Source: an uncultured Clostridia bacterium (lineage in GTDB: Bacteria > Bacillota > Clostridia > Oscillospirales > Ruminococcaceae). Taken from it: a stretch of DNA of 9,616 nucleotides. Position numbers and translations under genes: made by a program. This document shows positions 6,196-9,616 of this stretch, in pieces. Position 1 is the first letter of the stretch. The number at the start of each line of letters is the position of its first letter. The notes under the pieces were generated by a model, which was given only the letters and a program-made list of their open reading frames with translations, had not been told where the DNA came from and made no database searches. The stretch spans positions 1-9,616 of the forward strand of contig CANRLY010000065.1 in assembly GCA_947631585.1 (NCBI GenBank), written 5' to 3'.

Positions 6196-6501
6196 ATGGG
6201 ATTTAAACTTTTTGTCGATGACACACGGGATTTTCCGAAAGGCTTTGAATGTGTGCGCAGTTATGACGAATGTATCAGCTATTACCGTATGTTCGGGGAA
6301 TTTGACTTTGTCAGCCTTGATTATAGCCTGGGGGAAGAACATACGGGGCTTGATATTCTGAAATGGATGAAAGAAAACGGCAAGAAGCCCAAGCATATCA
6401 ATATCCACAGCAACCACATCGAGGGAATGAGACTTATGCGAAGCTACGCAGTGGAGAATTTCCCCGATTCGGTGGTGACCATGAACACGCTCTATAAGTA
6501 G
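6196..6501 (+). CDS. Solo receiver-like protein, cyclic-phosphate-processing REC type
   Basis: 101 residues from the ATG at 6196, chosen because AAAAGGAG (6181-6188) lies seven bases upstream; the in-frame ATG at 6085 has no ribosome site and would add an unrelated hydrophobic stretch. The pattern FVDDTRDFPKG (6-16), VRSYDECI (20-27), FVSLDYSLG (38-46), TGLDILKWM (50-58), INIHSNHIEGM (68-78) matches the cyclic-phosphate-processing Receiver family (cREC), related to two-component receivers but standing alone. D8, D9 and D42 are candidate acidic-pocket residues and H71-N73 the conserved HxN. Family members usually read DHDLG where this one has DYSLG. No kinase gene is adjacent. The reaction is predicted from the family, not shown. 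The gene has its own promoter and a structured leader. Confidence 0.78.
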   Translation: MGFKLFVDDTRDFPKGFECVRSYDECISYYRMFGEFDFVSLDYSLGEEHTGLDILKWMKENGKKPKHINIHSNHIEGMRLMRSYAVENFPDSVVTMNTLYK

Positions 6502-6528
6502 ACCTTGCAGCGCAAAAAAGATCGCAAA

Positions 6529-7011
6529 TTAATTGTCTTTTAGATGGTTTTGAAAGTGGTTATTTAAGTTTATTGCAATCAAAGAAAGATTATCATAACA
6601 GCCATCGCTTTTATCATATTTAACTGCTTCAGAGAGAAGATCAAACAGATCTTCTTTGACAAGTGCTGTTGTTTCGGGATAATATGTGATAAGATTTGCG
6701 CACCATATAAAGACCATACAGTCGGTACAGGATTCATGATCATCGTGGGTAATTTCATGCATATATCTGATCTCATCTGTCATTGATCTGAAATATGTTA
6801 TACCTCCATTATATGAAGTTTCATCGCCTGTTTTATAATATTCCTCAAAACATTCAGTTGCATTTCTTGCATTTGATCTTACTAAACTACTCAACAAATT
6901 GAGTTTTTCGTTTACTTCATAAAAATATATGTATAAAGATAAATTTGAAATGACAAAGAGAACAGCTAGTATTATGCAGCACAGTTTTAAACGTTTGATC
7001 TTCTTTTCCAT
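6529..7011 (-). CDS. Membrane-anchored hypothetical protein, 160 residues
   Basis: The product has a basic N-terminus (KKIKRLK), one hydrophobic segment at about 10-30 with no clear cleavage site, and a roughly 130-residue hydrophilic, probably helical domain, likely outside the cell as in an N-in signal anchor. No family is recognised. A compact H89-x2-H92-x2-C95-x2-C98 pattern could bind a metal; C104 and C138 are further cysteines. The start has GGAGG (7017-7021) five bases upstream, and a very good promoter precedes it. The gene is convergent with the receiver-like gene (27 bases between stops) and no clear terminator is visible between them. Confidence 0.75.
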   Translation of the reverse strand: MEKKIKRLKLCCIILAVLFVISNLSLYIYFYEVNEKLNLLSSLVRSNARNATECFEEYYKTGDETSYNGGITYFRSMTDEIRYMHEITHDDHESCTDCMVFIWCANLITYYPETTALVKEDLFDLLSEAVKYDKSDGCYDNLSLIAINLNNHFQNHLKDN

Positions 7012-7064
7012 AAGTACCTCCGAAGTTTAATAATGCAAAAAAGACATTTTTGCTATAATAAATT

Positions 7065-7093
7065 ATTTTAGCACATAACTGCCTATATGTCAA
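7065..7093 (-). promoter_or_regulatory. Promoter of the membrane-anchored hypothetical gene
   Basis: On the minus strand, consensus TTGACA (7088-7093) is 17 bases from TAAAAT (7065-7070), with a TGC extended -10 element. Expected initiation near 7058 gives a leader of about 45 bases. This is among the strongest promoters in the window. Confidence 0.7.
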
Positions 7094-7147
7094 TATAATG
7101 CAAAATGTGCGGTCATTTTTAAATAAACAATCAGGTGGGAAGCGTTT

Positions 7148-7168
7148 GGCGGAAAAACGTTTTCCGCC
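7148..7168. promoter_or_regulatory. Dyad abutting the GH43 promoter (possible operator)
   Basis: GGCGGAAAA (7148-7156) and TTTTCCGCC (7160-7168) form a perfect nine-base inverted repeat around ACG. It ends exactly where the -35 box begins. Neither strand has a T tract after it and no gene needs a terminator here, so a regulator site for the glycosidase gene is the better reading. The A-rich/CG/T-rich centre is reminiscent of LacI-family sites but has an odd-length spacer. Confidence 0.5.
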
Positions 7169-7197
7169 TTGCTATATGACGGCTTATGTGGTACAAT
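7169..7197 (+). promoter_or_regulatory. Promoter of the GH43 gene
   Basis: TTGCTA (7169-7174) and TACAAT (7192-7197) are 17 bases apart with a TGG extended -10 element at 7189-7191. Expected initiation near 7204 gives a leader of about 30 bases containing only the ribosome site. Confidence 0.65.
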
Positions 7198-7232
7198 AAA
7201 CATGAAAAACTTAAAATTTCAGGAGGTTCGTT

Positions 7233-8654
7233 ATGAAAGAGACTTTGAGATCGGCTAATCCGTATCTGCCGCTCTGGGAACATATACCGGACGGCGAACC
7301 GAGAGTGTTTGAGTACGGCGGCGAGAAGCGGCTTTACGTCTATGGCTCTCACGACACCGAAAAGACCGCCTACTGCGGAAGAGACCAGGTGGTCTGGAGC
7401 GCACCGCTTGACGACCTTACCAACTGGACTTACCACGGCGTGTGCTATACTGCGACAAACGGCTCTATACTCTATGCGCCTGATGTCGTCCAGAAAGGCG
7501 ACACCTTTTATCTTTATGCCGCTGAAAACCAGGGCGGAAGAATAGTAGTCGCTTCGTCGAAATCGCCGGCAGGACCTTTTACCCACCCGGTCGAAACCAA
7601 ACTGGGCTTCGACCCCGGCGTCTTGGTCGACGATGACGGCAGAGTTTATGCCTTCTGGGGCTTTTGCTCCTGCTATTGCGCCGAACTGGAGGAGGATATG
7701 GCGACGATCAAGGAGGGAACTCTCAGAAGTCACCCCATAGGCCATGTACCCGACCCTTGGAACGAAAACGCCGATACTGCGCATATCGACCTCAGAGACG
7801 CATTCTTCGAGGCTTCCAGCCCACGAAAGATCGGCGGCAAATATGTTTATGTGTATTCAAAAAGATGTGTTACGCCCCAGCCTGAACTGGGAGTTTATGA
7901 GGATAATAACGGTTTCCTTTCGTATAAATGGTCGGACAGCCCTCTTGAGGGCTATCAGGACGGCGGAGATATTTCCTTTAACGGCGGAGAGATACTTAAA
8001 CTTCCCGACGGAACAGGTCAGCAGACCTACCGCTGGGGAAACAACCACGGCGGACTTGTGGAAATAAACGGTCAGTGGTACATATTCTACCACCGACATA
8101 CAGGCACAGATGAATTTGCACGCCAGGGCATGATAGAGCCGGTAGACATAGCGATAGGCAGGAACGGCAAAGTCTACATCGGCGATATCACTTATGTAAA
8201 CGGCGAGCCGGTTTCCTCAAAGCCCGTGGAAATGACTTCTTCAGGCGTGAGCGTAAACGGCATAGACGCCTATAAGATCATATCCGCCGGCTATGCCTGC
8301 CATATAAGTCCGCTCAGGCAGGCGTATGTAAAGGCTGCCTATGAGCAAAAAGACGGCGTTTCTGCACCTGTGGTGAACATCAAAGACGGCACGACCGTCG
8401 GGTTCAGGTACCTGCAATTCGGCGAAATTCCCCCCAAAAGCGTGACTGTTTCTGCAAGGGTGAAAGGGCAGATGAAAGTGAGAGTTCGGGTCGATAATTA
8501 CCACGGAAAGATCGTAGCCGAACTTGGATTTGCACCCGAAGATACCGTCAAAAGCGCACCGCTGACCTCCGGCATAATAGGCAAAAGGGCGGTGTATTTT
8601 GAATTTTCCGGCAGCGGCAAAGCCGAATTTGACACCTTCACGTTTGATAGGTAG
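7233..8654 (+). CDS. Glycoside hydrolase family 43 protein, cytoplasmic
   Basis: 473 residues with AGGAGG (7221-7226) six bases before the ATG. Residues 8 to about 330 are a GH43 five-bladed beta-propeller: NPYLPLWEHIPDGEPRVF (9-26), YGSHD (37-41), SILYAPDVV (78-86), FDPGVLVDDDGRVY (126-139), FFEASSPRKIGGKYVYVYS (191-209). Expected catalytic positions are the pKa-tuning Asp D127 and the acid E193; the base position reads GEP, with E22 or D20 as candidates instead of the usual DP. The last 90 or so residues look like a beta-sandwich similar to CBM6-type modules. GH43 enzymes are mainly arabinofuranosidases and xylosidases; the specificity here is not determined. With no signal peptide it probably acts on imported oligosaccharides. 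It is convergent with the GH26 gene and has its own promoter and terminator. Confidence 0.93.
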   Translation: MKETLRSANPYLPLWEHIPDGEPRVFEYGGEKRLYVYGSHDTEKTAYCGRDQVVWSAPLDDLTNWTYHGVCYTATNGSILYAPDVVQKGDTFYLYAAENQGGRIVVASSKSPAGPFTHPVETKLGFDPGVLVDDDGRVYAFWGFCSCYCAELEEDMATIKEGTLRSHPIGHVPDPWNENADTAHIDLRDAFFEASSPRKIGGKYVYVYSKRCVTPQPELGVYEDNNGFLSYKWSDSPLEGYQDGGDISFNGGEILKLPDGTGQQTYRWGNNHGGLVEINGQWYIFYHRHTGTDEFARQGMIEPVDIAIGRNGKVYIGDITYVNGEPVSSKPVEMTSSGVSVNGIDAYKIISAGYACHISPLRQAYVKAAYEQKDGVSAPVVNIKDGTTVGFRYLQFGEIPPKSVTVSARVKGQMKVRVRVDNYHGKIVAELGFAPEDTVKSAPLTSGIIGKRAVYFEFSGSGKAEFDTFTFDR

Positions 8655-8720
8655 GCGGCAGTAAGGTGATCTACGGCGCAGCTAGTTCTACATACACGGT
8701 AAAAACCAGCAAATAAGCAT

Positions 8721-8762
8721 AAAAACCGTTCTCCGGTCGCTGATGATTGGAGAACGGTTTTT
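8721..8762 (+). terminator. Terminator of the GH43 gene
   Basis: A perfect 14-pair stem (8721-8734 with 8749-8762) starts with AAAAACCG, ends in CGGTTTTT and is followed by CTTTG. It lies 66 bases after the GH43 stop codon; the bases between hold nothing recognisable. The flanking A and T runs allow use in either direction. Confidence 0.85.
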
Positions 8763-8781
8763 CTTTGTGCGAGACCTGCAA

Positions 8782-8879
8782 TGCGGCGCAGCGGCGCTGC
8801 GGTGCTTCGCACCGCAGAACACGGCGGAGTTTCTCCGCCGTGAAAGCCGCCCCGTTGGGGCGGCTGCCGCTGCGCCGCA
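8782..8879. repeat. Cloverleaf-like inverted-repeat element with three triloop arms
   Basis: A perfect 14-pair outer stem (8782-8795 with 8866-8879) encloses three adjacent perfect hairpins: 8797-8805/8809-8817 (loop TTC), 8820-8829/8833-8842 (loop TTT) and 8845-8853/8857-8865 (loop GTT). Only a few bases are unpaired. It is much richer in GC than its surroundings and lies between the two convergent terminators, so it should not be heavily transcribed. This compact multi-arm form fits a REP/REPIN-like or MITE-like intergenic element, or a DNA cruciform; a structured RNA is possible but has no evident promoter. Confidence 0.8.
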
Positions 8880-8916
8880 GCTGTAATATAAAGCTAAACC
8901 GAATAACTCATAAAAA

Positions 8917-8945
8917 CCCCGACTCCGCTTGCGCAAGAGTCGGGG
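8917..8945 (-). terminator. Terminator of the GH26 gene
   Basis: CCCCGACTC (8917-8925) pairs with GAGTCGGGG (8937-8945); the loop contains a smaller palindrome CTTGCGCAAG (8928-8937). On the minus strand the stem is followed by TTTTTATG. It lies seven bases after the GH26 stop codon. Confidence 0.85.
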
Positions 8946-8952
8946 CTTGCTG

Positions 8953-9616
8953 CTATTTGAAATAAAGATCGGTGGGCAGCTCGTCCAAAGTTATGACTTT
9001 CTCATCGTTGTAAACCGCACGCAGATTGTCAGGGTCGTTTCCTTCAATGTGCTCTGTGTGCCAGATCATGAACCACGCCCAAAGATCGCCGTCCTGCTCA
9101 AACTGCGATACCGACGGAACGTTTCCGCATTCGTGAAACGCCATCGGCTTGCCTGTTCCCATCGCCTCTAATTTGTCCCAGGCACGCTTGTTGGTGGAAT
9201 TGTCGTATGTGTCAGAACCGATCACATCACAGTATTCGTCACCGGGATACCACCCGTCTTTTACTTCACCTGAATAACCCAATACCCAGATAAGATTGTT
9301 TAATTTGTATTCGTTTGTGAATTTGTCGTACATATATTGCCATAATTTCTTGAAATCTTCAGCTCCGCTCTTGCCCCACCAGAACCACTGTCCGTCAAAC
9401 TCGTGGAACGGCCGCCATAATACCGGGACGCCTGCGTCCTCCAGCTGCTTCAGAGCGTTGGCTGCCTGCTCCCAGCTTTTCAGCATATTCTTGTTTTCTT
9501 CAGTGCTTTCGTCAAGAAGCTTGTCAAAATCCGGATTGTCATCTTTTGACTCGTTGTATCCCATTTTTTCGACCATTCCTACTAACTTTTCAGAATCATT
9601 CTCGTTTAACTGACAT
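8953..9616 (-). CDS. Glycoside hydrolase family 26 (beta-mannanase) C-terminal part, cut by the window
   Basis: The frame stays open to the window edge, giving 220 residues; the methionine at 9576 is internal, since coding with CQLNENDSEKLVG continues before it. The GH26 signature VLWRPFHEFDGQWFWWG holds the catalytic acid/base Glu (codon 9400-9402), and KPMAFHECGNVPS holds the probable nucleophile Glu (9130-9132). The aromatic YDNSTNKRAW and AWFMIWHTEH segments also fit this clan-A barrel. GH26 enzymes mostly cut beta-1,4-mannan, usually outside the cell; a signal peptide would be in the missing part. The protein ends soon after the catalytic domain (TDLYFK), with no C-terminal dockerin, carbohydrate-binding or sorting module, so any such module must be N-terminal. 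Confidence 0.93.
   Translation of the reverse strand, partial: CQLNENDSEKLVGMVEKMGYNESKDDNPDFDKLLDESTEENKNMLKSWEQAANALKQLEDAGVPVLWRPFHEFDGQWFWWGKSGAEDFKKLWQYMYDKFTNEYKLNNLIWVLGYSGEVKDGWYPGDEYCDVIGSDTYDNSTNKRAWDKLEAMGTGKPMAFHECGNVPSVSQFEQDGDLWAWFMIWHTEHIEGNDPDNLRAVYNDEKVITLDELPTDLYFK

Noticed and set aside
8953..9576. Complete 207-residue GH26 protein starting at 9576
   Set aside because: The frame continues open to the window edge and GH26 catalytic domains are longer, so the methionine at 9576 is internal.

Overview
The window looks like chromosomal DNA of a low-to-mid GC, fibre-degrading Gram-positive Clostridia, most like Ruminococcus or a relative in the Oscillospiraceae. This is inferred from strong AGGAGG-type ribosome sites, sigma-A promoters that mostly carry an extended TGn -10, a BspA-type leucine-rich repeat protein, a CbxX/SpoVK-type AAA+ protein and two polysaccharidase genes (GH43 and GH26). 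No transposase, integrase, tRNA, rRNA or CRISPR array was seen.

Layout. 1-320: no gene, but a run of degenerate repeat units built from hairpins with different stem sequences. 350-481: two promoters separated by a terminator-like hairpin. 492-647: a predicted three-way-junction leader RNA, then a small LRR_5 protein (682-1239) and a 70-residue unknown protein (1274-1486). 1615-2838 (minus): an HD-domain dGTP triphosphohydrolase-like protein with its own promoter and terminator. 3013-5862 (plus): a 949-residue protein with two CbxX-type AAA+ modules plus a probable degenerate third one at the N-terminal side. 6009-6501: a promoter whose -35 box lies in a dyad, a structured leader, and a solo 101-residue receiver-like protein resembling the cyclic-phosphate-processing REC family. 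6529-7011 (minus): a small membrane-anchored unknown protein. 7233-8654 (plus): a cytoplasmic GH43 glycosidase. 8782-8879: a perfectly paired cloverleaf-like inverted-repeat element between two terminators. 8953-9616 (minus): the C-terminal part of a GH26 beta-mannanase that runs off the window.

How the genes relate. Nearly every gene has its own promoter or terminator, so this is mostly a series of single-gene units; only 682-1486 looks like a two-gene operon. GH43 and GH26 converge and fit a hemicellulose theme: GH26 would cut mannan and GH43 would trim imported oligosaccharides, though co-regulation is not shown. The dGTPase-like and AAA+ genes are divergent, with the receiver-like gene next; a stress or anti-phage role for this trio is speculation. 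The items most worth following are non-coding: the repeat array, the two structured leaders and the cloverleaf element.
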